Positions 16,594 through 26,433 of a DNA stretch of 50,095 nucleotides are shown in pieces. The notes beneath the pieces are model-generated. The model was given only the letters and a program-made list of their open reading frames with translations. It did no database searches and had not been told where the DNA came from. The stretch is from the NCBI GenBank assembly GCA_905235855.1, contig CAJONE010000011.1:1-50095 (forward strand). Reading direction: 5' to 3'. How positions within the stretch are numbered: the stretch's first letter is position 1; each line of letters opens with the position of its first letter. The position numbers were made by a program, and so were the translations under genes. The DNA is from an uncultured Bacteroidales bacterium. GTDB lineage: Bacteria > Bacteroidota > Bacteroidia > Bacteroidales > P3.

Positions 16594-19500
16594 ATGAAAA
16601 AGTTCTACATTTTGATGCTTTTGTGCATTTTAGGGATGGGTTTTATGCAAGCCCAGCAGAACTATTCGGTCACGCAGAGCGACTACGATGCAATTCGCAT
16701 AACGCTTACAGCACCGATGCCAGCCGCAGAGACCGTCAAATATTTGGATGTCGACTACAACATCCTGCAGATGTCAGGCTTTGCCGAGACAAGGAATGTC
16801 GGCAAGCCGTCGTTGCCCCAGTTTGGCCACATGCTTGAAATCCCGCTCTGCGACGGATTGACAGTCAAGGCCGCAAACGCCCGTTACGACACAATCGACG
16901 GTGCGACTGTCGGACTAAACGCAAAAATCATGCCGGCACAGCGTCCGCGCACAAAATCGGACAATTCGCCGCTGACACTCGACATTGACAATGCGACCTA
17001 CACCACCGATGCTTTCTATGGCGAAAGTCTTGTGACCGTAGAGAAAATCGGTGTTGCGCGAAACCAGAATCTGGCGGTGTTGCATTTCGCTCCTGTGCAA
17101 TACAACCCCGTGTCGAACCAGCTGATTGTATGCCGCAGCGTGGATGTGACAGTCACCTATGCCAATGCCGACCAGAATGCCACCGAGGAAATGCAGGAGT
17201 TGCACTACTCGCCAGCTTTCGCCGCAGCCGCCACGATGAACACCCTTCCACGCAAGGAGGCCGTCAATCTCGGCGCACCCGTAAGGATGCTTGTAGTTGC
17301 AGGTAGCACTTTCAGCGGCAACGCAAATCTCACAAACTATATTAATTGGAAAAAGCGCAAAGGGTATCTAATCGACGTGGTTTACACCAGCGACGCCAAT
17401 GTGGGAACCACCACGACTTCCATTGCAGCCTATATCAAGTCGCAGTACACCAACGCCACCACAGAAAATCCTGCACCGACATACGTCATCTTAGTTGGCG
17501 ATGCCACCTCGTCCGTATCGAGCAACGCAACACCCACGGGTGCATTAGTACCGGCTTTTTCGACCCAGATTAGCGGAGGCATTATGCAGGGCAACACCAA
17601 CGAACACCCAACAGACCTGTACTACTTCACATGGACCGACGGTGACTTCGTGCCCGACTGCTACTACGGACGATTCTCGGCACGCACTGCCAACGACCTT
17701 CAGAACATAATCGATAAAGTGCTTACATACGAGCAGTACACGTTTACCGATGCAAGTTTCATAGACGATGCTGTGATGACAGCCGGCTACGACAGTTACT
17801 GGGGGCCTAAAAACGGAGACCCAACCCACAATTACTGCATTGCCAACTATGTGAACGGTTCGACACCCTATCCTTTCGACAATGTGTACTTCTACATCAA
17901 CAATGCATCGAACAGCGTGACCACATCAATGAACGCCACCAACGTGACCGTCACGTCGCACAATAACGGCTCATCGTCCATGTCAACCACTATCCGAAAC
18001 CGCTACAGTGCCGGCGCCGGCTGGATCAACTACACCGCACACGGCGACACCAACGAATGGTACTCGCCCGAATTCACCTCGACACAGGTAAACAGTATGA
18101 CCAACAACGGAAAGTACGGAGTTATGATAGGCAACTGCTGCCTGACCAACACATTCACCCGCCCATCCTGTTTCGGAGAGACCCTTTTGCGCAAGGCCAA
18201 CGCCGGCGCAGTCACCTATATCGGCGGAAGTGACTACACCTACTGGGACGCCGATGTCTGGTGGGCAGTGGGCTACAGAGCCAACATAAGTGCCACTATG
18301 TCGACCGCTTACAACGCAAGTTACCCTGGCTGCTACGACCTTATGTGCCACACACACGGTGAGGCCCAGAACACATGGCATACCACGCTCGGTGCCATGG
18401 TGACAGCCGGCAACAACGCCGTTACAGTTGGCTGCTCAACCGAATCAGGTGCAACCGACTATCGCCAGTACTATTGGGAAATATACCACATTATGGGTGA
18501 CCCCTCAATCACCCCGTGGCTTACCCATCCGGATGACATGACGCTTTCGGTGGCCTCGACCATAACCGCTGGCACTACCGAACTTACAGTGACAGCCGTG
18601 CCGTACGCCTACGTGGCCATGACTACAGGAAGCGGAAACTACGATTTCGTAGCGGCAGCCTACGCAAACGCCTCGGGTGTGGCAACGCTGACACTTCCGT
18701 CCAGCCTCGCAGTGGGTTCATACGAAGTAGTGGCCTCGGCTCAGCAATACAAGACCTCTTTTGCCACAGTTAACGTGATTGTACCCTCAGGTCCATACGT
18801 AATGGCCAACAGCCTCACAGAGGACAACACACTCTATGTAGGACAGTCCTCCACCTATAGCCTCGAACTCGAAAACGTGGGTACCGCGACAGCCAACAAC
18901 ATCACAATCTCGTTTGCCACCAACAACGATCACGTGACAGTGACTGCCGGCAGTTACGACCTCGCCTCGCTCAACGCCTCGGCCACACAGACGCTCAACA
19001 GCATTTTCAGTGTCGAAGCCGACGCCTCTTGTACAGACCAGATGCCCGTGACCCTCACCGCCACCATAAACTGGACAGGATGTGAAACACCGGCAGTGGT
19101 CCACCTCAATACTGTGGTCAACGCCCCGCTGCCAGTTGTCACCTACACCTGGAATCCCTCACAAGTCGCACCTGGCGGCAGCGCAGTATGTAACGTGACC
19201 ATGACCAACAACGGCCACATGGCTATGGATGCCGTGACAATGACTTTCACCGAAGAATTCCCGCTGGTCGATGTCTCCGGTGGCCCCAACACCTTCAATC
19301 TCGCCTTAGGTGAAACGGTGAACTACAGCTTCACTGCAACTGTTGACGCGCAAATGCCCGACAACGTGACCATCCCGTTCACCCTGACCGTTGCCAACGA
19401 ATCATACAACTACAGCGAGGAGGTTCGCCTGCTTGTCAGCACAAGCGGCAACGGCGACAACTTCGATGACGGCAACCTTGATGGATGGACAGGCGGCACA

Positions 19501-22020
19501 TACCCATGGATTGTCACTACGGCACAATATGTTTCGCCAAACTACAGCATGAAATCGGCCAACAACTTGGGCAACAGAAGAACGTCGGAGATGACCTACA
19601 CCTATAGTTCCAACCAGAATGACAGCATCCGGTTCTACTACAAAGTATCCTCCGAATCGAACTATGATTTCTTCCATTTCTATATCGACGGGAACGAACA
19701 GAGCCTGCCAGCTGGCAATTCGGGCGAAGTCGATTGGACCAGAGCCGCCTACGCCGTTGCTGCCGGCTCACACACTTATAAATTCACCTATGTGAAAGAC
19801 CAATCACAAAGCAGCGGAAGCGACTGCGCTTGGGTCGACGATGTTGTATTCCCGACCGATGCCACCACCCTCGTGGCCGCACGAACCGACCAGATTTGCC
19901 AAAATGCATCCTATTCATTAAACGGCGAAACGGTTAACACCACCACTGAAGGCACACAATATCTTATCGAAAACCTCACAACAAGCACTGGCAACCTCGT
20001 AGAATTGAACGTGGTTGGCTCTATAGAGTCGGCTCCGATTGCGATAGAGGCCTGTGAAAGTTATGAGTGGAATGGGCAGAGTTACACCACAAGCAACACC
20101 TACACCTATACCACCACATCCGCTGCCGGATGCGACAGTATAGCCACACTCAACCTGACAATCCTGCCTAACTACACTATCACCTACAACGCCAATGGCG
20201 GCAATGGAACAATGGACGCACAGACCGTGTGCAGTGGACAAACAGTAAACCTGTCAGCCAACGCTTTCACCAACGCTGGAAACACTTTTGCAGGGTGGTC
20301 AACAACCGCCAATGGTGATGTGGTTTATTCCGATGGCTCCGAGGTGACTGTAACAGGAAATATAAGCCTGTTTGCAGTATGGAGCATCGACTGCAACGAC
20401 CAGACTGCCACAGTCTCCGCCACAGGGTGCGACAGCTACATCTGGTACAACACCGAGTACACCTCATCGGGAACATACACACACACTGTGGCAAACGCCG
20501 TGGAAGGCGGATGCGACAGCATTTACACACTCAACCTGACCATAAACCAGAGCAGCACCACACAGGAAACCCAAACGGCCTGCGACAACTATACTTGGCA
20601 TGGCCAGACCTACACCGCCAGCGGCACCTACACATACAACAGCACTACTGCACAAGGCTGCCCCATCGTGGAGACCCTTACACTGACCATAGAGCAGAGC
20701 GGCAATTCAACCTTAACAGAAACTGCATGCGACAGCTATACGTGGAGCGTCAACGGACAGACCTATACAAGCAGCGGTTCATACACATTTAATGGCACAA
20801 CCGCAGCGGGATGCACCGTCAATCAAACACTGAACTTGACTATACACCAGTCAACCAACTCTCAGACAACACAGACCGCCTGCGACAGCTATGACTGGAA
20901 CGGCCAACACTACACTGCCAGCGGCACATACAGCGTAACCGGCACAAATGCCGATGGCTGCAACGACATGCAGACGCTTATACTGACCATCAACCAGTCA
21001 ACCAGTTCCACCACCGAGGTTGCGGCCTGCGATACCTATATATGGAACGGTAATGCCTACACCACAACCGGCACATACACCACAACTGGCACAAACGCCG
21101 ACGGCTGCAATGACATAGAAACCCTAAACCTCACCATCAAACACAGCACATCAAGCACTGTCAGCGAGACTGCTTGCGACAGCTACACTTGGAACGGAAT
21201 CACTTACACCGCCAGTGGCACTTACAGCTATACTGGAGTCAACGACGAAGGCTGCTCCGATGTGCAGACACTGAATCTGGTTCTCGGCTACAGCTCCAAC
21301 ACCACCACAACACAGCAGGCTTGCGACAGCTATTCATGGTACGGCAACGACTACACCACAAGCGGGACATATACACACACCAGCACCGATGCCAACGGAT
21401 GCAACCAAGTGGCTACACTCCACCTCATCGTAGGCCACAGTACCAACAGTACTGACGTGGTCGAGGCCTGCGACAGTTACACCTGGCGCAACAACCAAAC
21501 CTATACAATATCGACCAACACCCCGTCAATATCAACCACAAACGACGACGGATGTATGGAAACGGTGACTCTCAACCTGACAATACACAATTCAATCACC
21601 ACACGCCTCAGCGAGCAGGTGAATGTTGGAGAAGACTATAACGGAAACGGATTCTACATGCCTGCCTGCAACGAACCCGGCATGTATCGCGACACTATGC
21701 GTATGCAAACCATATATGGCTGCGACAGTACCGTTATACTGAACCTTGTGGTGATAGCATCGTCGGGGATTGGCGATATAGACGCATTTTCGATGACCGT
21801 TTACCCCAACCCGACAACAGGGAAAGTAAACATAACACTTGACGGAATAAGCTTCGCAACCATCGAAATCTATGACATCTACGGACGTCACGTTGAGCAT
21901 CTTGATTACACCGGCGAGCAAACGGTTGTCGACATGAGCAATTATGCATCTGGGATATACTTTATGAGAATGTATAGTAACAACAAACTCATTGGCACAA
22001 GGAAAATTATCCGCAACTGA
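16594..22020 (+). CDS. Gingipain-type C25 cysteine protease with tandem Cys repeats and T9SS sorting domain
   Basis: An 1808-residue secreted protease. A signal peptide (about 1-21) is followed by a propeptide-like region and a C25 catalytic domain (about 230-650). The His is in INYTAHGDTNEW (His 483) and the Cys in IGNCCLTNTF (Cys 516); the 33-residue spacing equals that of the RgpB gingipain pair. Immunoglobulin-like segments follow to about 1090, including a stretch like a jelly-roll domain. Next come a Cys repeat, one InlB-type beta-grasp repeat (ITYNANGGNGTM, FAGWS) and then nine more Cys repeats. The final 80 residues are a type A T9SS sorting domain (VYPNPTTGKVNI, IYDIYGRHV, SGIYFMRM). 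It is exported by Sec and then the T9SS. It has its own terminator and lies 3.2 kb upstream of the T9SS operon. Confidence 0.93.
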   Translation: MKKFYILMLLCILGMGFMQAQQNYSVTQSDYDAIRITLTAPMPAAETVKYLDVDYNILQMSGFAETRNVGKPSLPQFGHMLEIPLCDGLTVKAANARYDTIDGATVGLNAKIMPAQRPRTKSDNSPLTLDIDNATYTTDAFYGESLVTVEKIGVARNQNLAVLHFAPVQYNPVSNQLIVCRSVDVTVTYANADQNATEEMQELHYSPAFAAAATMNTLPRKEAVNLGAPVRMLVVAGSTFSGNANLTNYINWKKRKGYLIDVVYTSDANVGTTTTSIAAYIKSQYTNATTENPAPTYVILVGDATSSVSSNATPTGALVPAFSTQISGGIMQGNTNEHPTDLYYFTWTDGDFVPDCYYGRFSARTANDLQNIIDKVLTYEQYTFTDASFIDDAVMTAGYDSYWGPKNGDPTHNYCIANYVNGSTPYPFDNVYFYINNASNSVTTSMNATNVTVTSHNNGSSSMSTTIRNRYSAGAGWINYTAHGDTNEWYSPEFTSTQVNSMTNNGKYGVMIGNCCLTNTFTRPSCFGETLLRKANAGAVTYIGGSDYTYWDADVWWAVGYRANISATMSTAYNASYPGCYDLMCHTHGEAQNTWHTTLGAMVTAGNNAVTVGCSTESGATDYRQYYWEIYHIMGDPSITPWLTHPDDMTLSVASTITAGTTELTVTAVPYAYVAMTTGSGNYDFVAAAYANASGVATLTLPSSLAVGSYEVVASAQQYKTSFATVNVIVPSGPYVMANSLTEDNTLYVGQSSTYSLELENVGTATANNITISFATNNDHVTVTAGSYDLASLNASATQTLNSIFSVEADASCTDQMPVTLTATINWTGCETPAVVHLNTVVNAPLPVVTYTWNPSQVAPGGSAVCNVTMTNNGHMAMDAVTMTFTEEFPLVDVSGGPNTFNLALGETVNYSFTATVDAQMPDNVTIPFTLTVANESYNYSEEVRLLVSTSGNGDNFDDGNLDGWTGGTYPWIVTTAQYVSPNYSMKSANNLGNRRTSEMTYTYSSNQNDSIRFYYKVSSESNYDFFHFYIDGNEQSLPAGNSGEVDWTRAAYAVAAGSHTYKFTYVKDQSQSSGSDCAWVDDVVFPTDATTLVAARTDQICQNASYSLNGETVNTTTEGTQYLIENLTTSTGNLVELNVVGSIESAPIAIEACESYEWNGQSYTTSNTYTYTTTSAAGCDSIATLNLTILPNYTITYNANGGNGTMDAQTVCSGQTVNLSANAFTNAGNTFAGWSTTANGDVVYSDGSEVTVTGNISLFAVWSIDCNDQTATVSATGCDSYIWYNTEYTSSGTYTHTVANAVEGGCDSIYTLNLTINQSSTTQETQTACDNYTWHGQTYTASGTYTYNSTTAQGCPIVETLTLTIEQSGNSTLTETACDSYTWSVNGQTYTSSGSYTFNGTTAAGCTVNQTLNLTIHQSTNSQTTQTACDSYDWNGQHYTASGTYSVTGTNADGCNDMQTLILTINQSTSSTTEVAACDTYIWNGNAYTTTGTYTTTGTNADGCNDIETLNLTIKHSTSSTVSETACDSYTWNGITYTASGTYSYTGVNDEGCSDVQTLNLVLGYSSNTTTTQQACDSYSWYGNDYTTSGTYTHTSTDANGCNQVATLHLIVGHSTNSTDVVEACDSYTWRNNQTYTISTNTPSISTTNDDGCMETVTLNLTIHNSITTRLSEQVNVGEDYNGNGFYMPACNEPGMYRDTMRMQTIYGCDSTVILNLVVIASSGIGDIDAFSMTVYPNPTTGKVNITLDGISFATIEIYDIYGRHVEHLDYTGEQTVVDMSNYASGIYFMRMYSNNKLIGTRKIIRN
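20047..21760 (+). repeat. Tandem repeats of about 42 codons encoding Cys-rich modules
   Basis: About ten modules of roughly 40-43 residues. Each has the pattern ACDSYTWNG, then YT.SGTYT.T, then GC and LNLTI. Nine are clear; the last (starting ITTRLSEQ) is degenerate and keeps only YGCDSTVILNLVV. Each module has two Cys (one in CDSY, one in the GC step), which could pair within a module. The InlB-type repeat (about 20170-20385) interrupts the series after the first module. DNA copies have diverged, so the array is not new. Confidence 0.9.
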
Positions 22021-22044
22021 CCTTTGTGACACTCAATTAGGCAA

Positions 22045-22072
22045 AGGCAGGCCCACAGGCCTGCCTTTTTTT
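22045..22072 (+). terminator. Intrinsic terminator of the C25 protease gene
   Basis: A perfect 9-bp stem (AGGCAGGCC and GGCCTGCCT, loop CACA) followed by seven T, 25 bp after the stop codon. Confidence 0.9.
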
Positions 22073-22080
22073 AAATTTCG

Positions 22081-22088
22081 TATTTTTG
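22081..22088 (+). promoter_or_regulatory. Candidate -7 box for the DUF7033 gene
   Basis: TATTTTTG followed by C matches TAnnTTTG, directly after the terminator and 23 bp before the ATG at 22112. Confidence 0.6.
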
Positions 22089-22111
22089 CACCGTCAAATT
22101 GCCAAGCACGT

Positions 22112-23428
22112 ATGCTGCTTATTTATACACCAAAGATAACAAACCGTCTCGGGTACACGTTCAACGTCGTGTTTCGCCACATACTGCGTACCGAGTTCTC
22201 TCTTACAACCAATGCTGACACTTTTGCGAAACACACTGACGCAAAACTGTCCTATGGCTTTGAACGGACAGCCGCCGACGCACCGTTCATAAAGGCCGCA
22301 AACCTGCTGTTTGAAACCAATATATACGATCAAGAAATACGCCCATACCATGAAGATGGCTGTGCGAGACTTTTTCCAACATACGACAGTGACTCCGACC
22401 TCCGTTTCGACCCCTATGCCGCATCGTTCTATATGCTGACCAGATATGAGGAATACCTCCCTCACCGCACTGACGAACACGGACGCTTTCTGTCGCACGA
22501 GAGCCTGTCTGCACGTGAAGGGTTCCTGCAACAAGCCGTGGTTGACCGTTGGGCACTATCCATACGCGATGTTATACTGAAATACTATCCAAACTTCGCT
22601 TTCGAGCATCCAACCTACGAGTTTGAAGAAACCGTAGACATCGATGCCGCCTACTGCTACCGAAACAAAGGAATGGGGCGTACACTTATGGGCATAGCCC
22701 GGGACATGGTAAAAAAAGAGTATCATGCAGAACTATTCACGCGGATACGCGTGCTACTCGGCAAAGAGCAAGACCCTTTTGACACATTCGACTACATACT
22801 CTCATTCAAGAAAAAACACCGCGCCCTGCGTCTCATATTCTTTGTTCTATTGGGTGACTATGGCGTTTACGACAAACCTATCTCTTACCATAACGACGAA
22901 TTCCAAGAACTTCTCAAGCATCTTGGCGATTATGCCAAATTAGGTGTCCACCCATCGTACAATTCCCTCACAGCCCCGCATCTAATCGACATCGAATCCC
23001 AACGGCTGGCCGACATACTACACAGCAATATCACACGCAGCCGTTTTCACTTTCTGCGTTTGCAATTCCCACACTCCTACCGCTCACTGGTTCGTGCTGG
23101 CATAAAGCACGACTATTCCATGGGCTATGCTGACACACCCGGCTACCGTGCCGGCACAGCCACCCCTTTCCCGTTTTACGACCTAAGCCACGACGAGGAA
23201 ACCCAACTGATGATACATCCGTTCATTCTGATGGACACCACCCTACAGAAATATATGGGTCTGAAACCCGCTGATGCACTGGATGTGATAAAAAAACAGA
23301 TAGACGAAGCCCGTGCTGTACGCAGCACCTTCAGCTATATATGGCATAACCAAAACCTGTGCGAACTGTATGGGTGGGCGTGCTGGCGCAATGTTTATGA
23401 AAAGATGATAGAATACGGCATAAGTTGA
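22112..23428 (+). CDS. DUF7033 / polysaccharide-deacetylase-like protein
   Basis: A 438-residue cytoplasmic protein of the DUF7033-containing, polysaccharide-deacetylase-like family common in Bacteroidota. The N-terminal half (MLLIYTPKITNRLGYTFNVV to about 190) is the DUF7033-type region. The C-terminal half has deacetylase-like motifs: an Asp pair in ETVDIDAAY, a His in LGVHPSYNS, and HDYSMGYADTPGYRAGT. This suggests a carbohydrate esterase fold; activity and substrate are not shown. The start is placed at 22112, just after the -7 box, because the longer frame reads back through the previous gene's terminator. It is followed 51 bp later by the kdsC-like gene, which hints at a surface-polysaccharide or LPS role. 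Confidence 0.82.
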   Translation: MLLIYTPKITNRLGYTFNVVFRHILRTEFSLTTNADTFAKHTDAKLSYGFERTAADAPFIKAANLLFETNIYDQEIRPYHEDGCARLFPTYDSDSDLRFDPYAASFYMLTRYEEYLPHRTDEHGRFLSHESLSAREGFLQQAVVDRWALSIRDVILKYYPNFAFEHPTYEFEETVDIDAAYCYRNKGMGRTLMGIARDMVKKEYHAELFTRIRVLLGKEQDPFDTFDYILSFKKKHRALRLIFFVLLGDYGVYDKPISYHNDEFQELLKHLGDYAKLGVHPSYNSLTAPHLIDIESQRLADILHSNITRSRFHFLRLQFPHSYRSLVRAGIKHDYSMGYADTPGYRAGTATPFPFYDLSHDEETQLMIHPFILMDTTLQKYMGLKPADALDVIKKQIDEARAVRSTFSYIWHNQNLCELYGWACWRNVYEKMIEYGIS

Positions 23429-23479
23429 TCTCCCGATTCCAACCGCATCATACTCATTATTATTTAAACATTTCCGTTC

Positions 23480-23998
23480 ATGAACTACAAGACAAAACTT
23501 CACGACATAAAAGCATTCGTATTTGACTTCGACGGAGTAATGACCGACGGAGCCGTATGGATGTATGCCGACAGGGAAACCGTCAGGGCTGGTAACATTA
23601 AAGACGGATTTGCCATACAGTATGCAGTGAAAAAAGGTTATATCGTAACCGTAATATCAGGGGCGACCTCGCTCAGCATCGACAACCGCATGCAATCGCT
23701 CGGAGTAAAAAAAATTTACACCGGCGCAGCAAACAAGCTCGCAGTTTTCCATCATTTCATGGAAGAACACAACCTCACACCAAACCAAATACTATGTATG
23801 GGCGACGACATCCCCGATTACGAGATCATGAATGAAGCCGGCGTGGCAGCCTGCCCCTCCGATGCCGCCATCGAAATCAAACAGATCTCAGACTATATCT
23901 CATCCTACGCTGGAGGCCAAGGATGCGTACGCGATATCATTGAGCAGACACTCCGTCTGCACGGCAAATGGTTTCAACCTGATGCCTTTAATTGGTAA
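23480..23998 (+). CDS. kdsC: KdsC-type HAD phosphatase (KDO 8-phosphate phosphatase)
   Basis: A 172-residue C0-type HAD phosphatase of the KdsC family, which removes phosphate from 3-deoxy-D-manno-octulosonate 8-phosphate in KDO synthesis for lipopolysaccharide. Motif I is FVFDFDGVMTDG (nucleophile Asp), motif II is VISGATS, then KLAVFHHF, and motif IV is MGDDIPDYE. The small size without a cap domain is typical of the tetrameric KdsC enzymes. Related small phosphatases for other nonulosonates cannot be ruled out. Confidence 0.88.
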   Translation: MNYKTKLHDIKAFVFDFDGVMTDGAVWMYADRETVRAGNIKDGFAIQYAVKKGYIVTVISGATSLSIDNRMQSLGVKKIYTGAANKLAVFHHFMEEHNLTPNQILCMGDDIPDYEIMNEAGVAACPSDAAIEIKQISDYISSYAGGQGCVRDIIEQTLRLHGKWFQPDAFNW

Positions 23999-24062
23999 CT
24001 TGCGCTGACTCCACACACAGTTTTTACAGGCTTGACATTGTCAAACAACAGACATTCATCTA

Positions 24063-24962
24063 TTGAAAAAAAAACTTTCACCATACAAAGCCGCTTTCAG
24101 AGCCACACGTCTTGCTTTGGCCATAGCACTATACTTGCCGACACGATTGGTGGCTCAGTCGTTCCCGGCAACTGACACCATCACCGAGTATGCCGCCAAA
24201 GCCACATACTATGCCGACAAGTTTGTCGGTCGCAAGACCTCCAACGGAGAAATATTCTCACAAGACAAGTACACGGCAGCCCACCATTCAATCAAAATGG
24301 GTACACTTGTCATGGTCACCAATCCCCAAAACGGACGGCAGGTAATTGTTAGAATCAACGACCGATGCCCAAGACGCGGCATTATTGACCTCACGCGCAA
24401 AGCTATTCGGACAATTGGCATAAAGGGAGCCGGCAGCGTAACCATTCGCATATTACCAGCCTCCTACCATTATGCCTGGGAACATCAGAACGAACTAATA
24501 GCACTCGAAGGCGGACGACAAGTACTTGTACCAGAACGTACTATTACTCAGAACGATAACCAAAAAGAGCCGCCATCCGAACCCACAGACAAACCCGCAG
24601 AAACAAAACACACAAACAACACTCAAAATCAGCATACCAGAAAATCGACAAGCCCTATAGAGCAAACCCAAGCCAACCCCACAAAAAAACAGTCACCCAC
24701 AACCCAGCCAACACAAAACGTAACCAATCCAAACGCAAAATACGACATTCTGCTTGACACAGGCGTTCCACGCTCCATGGCGGAACACTTTATCAACAAA
24801 CTGCCAATCCATCTTAAAGAAAACGCCCAACTGAAACCAGAACGCACATCAGGCAAACTCACCTTAATCCTGTCACTATCTACATCCCATAAAAAAGCTA
24901 CCGCGACACAGAATAAACTAAAAAAATCTTTCCCAAACTGTCAGGTAATCCAATCCAACTGA
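24063..24962 (+). CDS. RlpA-like double-psi beta-barrel protein
   Basis: A 299-residue exported protein with a signal-like N-terminus (ATRLALAIALYLPTRLVAQ). The RlpA-like barrel (about 42-140) shows ATYYADKFVGRKTSNGE, DKYTAAHHSIKMGTLVMV, and VRINDRCPRRGIIDLTRKA with the Asp expected in lytic-transglycosylase RlpAs. A Pro/Thr/Gln-rich linker (about 165-215) leads to a C-terminal SPOR-like segment that could bind denuded peptidoglycan. The start is TTG at 24063, the first codon of the frame that gives a complete signal peptide; no upstream ATG fits. Role: probably cell-wall remodelling in the periplasm. Confidence 0.8.
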   Translation: MKKKLSPYKAAFRATRLALAIALYLPTRLVAQSFPATDTITEYAAKATYYADKFVGRKTSNGEIFSQDKYTAAHHSIKMGTLVMVTNPQNGRQVIVRINDRCPRRGIIDLTRKAIRTIGIKGAGSVTIRILPASYHYAWEHQNELIALEGGRQVLVPERTITQNDNQKEPPSEPTDKPAETKHTNNTQNQHTRKSTSPIEQTQANPTKKQSPTTQPTQNVTNPNAKYDILLDTGVPRSMAEHFINKLPIHLKENAQLKPERTSGKLTLILSLSTSHKKATATQNKLKKSFPNCQVIQSN

Positions 24963-25102
24963 CACACAGTCGTATGGAAGAAACCATTCCACAATTGCCC
25001 CACACTGCGACTTGTCGCAAATACACCAATAACAAACACTTACACAATTACATAATTTTCAACACTTTAACATAGATTAATAGTTTTTTTGCCAAAAAAA
25101 CA

Positions 25103-25132
25103 TTGTTTTACAAATAATTATTGTTATTTTTG
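25103..25132 (+). promoter_or_regulatory. Promoter of the porP-gldKLMN operon
   Basis: TTG at 25103-25105, a 19-bp spacer, then TATTTTTG at 25125-25132 followed by C. This is the best full match to the two-part Bacteroidota promoter in the window. It would give a leader of about 85 bases before the porP GTG. Confidence 0.75.
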
Positions 25133-25222
25133 CACATTCAAAGTACTGTAGGCTCTCCTCTACGGAGAGTATTTGCGCATAGAATAAATTGGCATACAGT
25201 ACGCACAACTAACTTTAACGAC

Positions 25223-26251
25223 GTGAAGAACAGTTTTAGAAAAATAATAACGATTGCCATCATTCTTCTCGGCATCTCATTCTCTGCGTCAGCCCAACAA
25301 GAGGCTCAGTTTACGCAATATATGTTCAACCGTCTCTCCTACAACCCAGCATACGCCGGCAGTTCTGGCTCAATATGCGCAATGCTGCTTTATCGCAACC
25401 AATGGCTCGGGCTTAAACTTGACAAGCCGGTAGCCAGCGATCAATACCGTGCCGGTTCGACCCCATCAGACTATCTTTTCTCGTTCGATATGCCTGTTAA
25501 GTTTCTTCACGGCGGCATAGGGCTTACCGTATATGCTGAAACCATTGGCTACAACAGAGCAATCTCCGCAAGCCTCGACTATGCTTTTAGAATGTACTGG
25601 GGACCAGGAAACCTCGCTGCAGCAGTAGAGGTCAATTTCTTCAACAGCACCCTCGACTATTCGCAACTCGTCGGCTCTGATGACTTCACAGGCAACATTC
25701 TCGAACCAGTTCGATCAGCAGGAGACCCACTGCTAAACCAAACCGACAAGCAAACAGATTTTCTTTTCGATGTTTCAACAGGTCTGTACTACCAAGTTCC
25801 TGGAACGTTTTATGTAGGCCTATCCGCAAAAAACCTTCTGGCATCGAAAAGTGAGACGCTAAACTATCAAAACTCACGTGTGTTCTATCTCCACGGCGGC
25901 TACGACTTCGTTTTCCCTTCAAATCCGTCGTTCAAACTGAAACCATCCGCACTTATCAAAACAGCAAACTTCTCGGTTTTCCAAGCCGACATTACATGCC
26001 TGCTCGACTACCAAAGCACAGTATGGGGCGGCATAAACTACCGCATCTTTGATGCAGTGTCGATCCTCGCAGGTGTCCAATGGAAAAAACTGCAAGTAGG
26101 CCTTGCCTATGACATAACAACCCAACGCCTCGGCACCTATAAGGCCGGACGAAGCGCAGGATCAATCGAAATCTACCTCAAGTATTGCTTCAAGGTCATT
26201 ATTCCACAAAAGAAACCCTCAAGCTACCGCAATACACGTTACCTGTTATAA
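25223..26251 (+). CDS. porP: PorP/SprF family T9SS membrane protein
   Basis: A 342-residue outer-membrane beta-barrel of the PorP/SprF family, a T9SS component that in Porphyromonas and Flavobacterium associates with the secretion machinery. The start GTG at 25223 gives a clean signal peptide (IITIAIILLGISFSASAQ) followed by the family hallmark QEAQFTQYMFNRLSYNPAYAG. Alternating beta-strand patterns run to a C-terminus near IYLKYCFKV. Longer frames read back across the promoter and are rejected. It is the first gene of the T9SS operon, 182 bp before gldK. Confidence 0.93.
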   Translation: MKNSFRKIITIAIILLGISFSASAQQEAQFTQYMFNRLSYNPAYAGSSGSICAMLLYRNQWLGLKLDKPVASDQYRAGSTPSDYLFSFDMPVKFLHGGIGLTVYAETIGYNRAISASLDYAFRMYWGPGNLAAAVEVNFFNSTLDYSQLVGSDDFTGNILEPVRSAGDPLLNQTDKQTDFLFDVSTGLYYQVPGTFYVGLSAKNLLASKSETLNYQNSRVFYLHGGYDFVFPSNPSFKLKPSALIKTANFSVFQADITCLLDYQSTVWGGINYRIFDAVSILAGVQWKKLQVGLAYDITTQRLGTYKAGRSAGSIEIYLKYCFKVIIPQKKPSSYRNTRYLL

Positions 26252-26433
26252 AACCTTTCAACGGAAAGAATTTGTATAATACGAGTTTAACAATTGTTTA
26301 AATAATCTGTTAAAGGATACTAAAAGAAACGCCTGCCAGAAACATTTTTAACAATCTGCCGTTAAAAACAAAAGACGTTCAAAGTATCACATAGCAAGAA
26401 CAACAATCATTGAAAATAATAAAGAAAGACAAT

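Noticed and set aside
21992..22111. Longer start for the DUF7033 gene
   Set aside because: The extension overlaps the end of the C25 gene and reads through its terminator and the -7 box.
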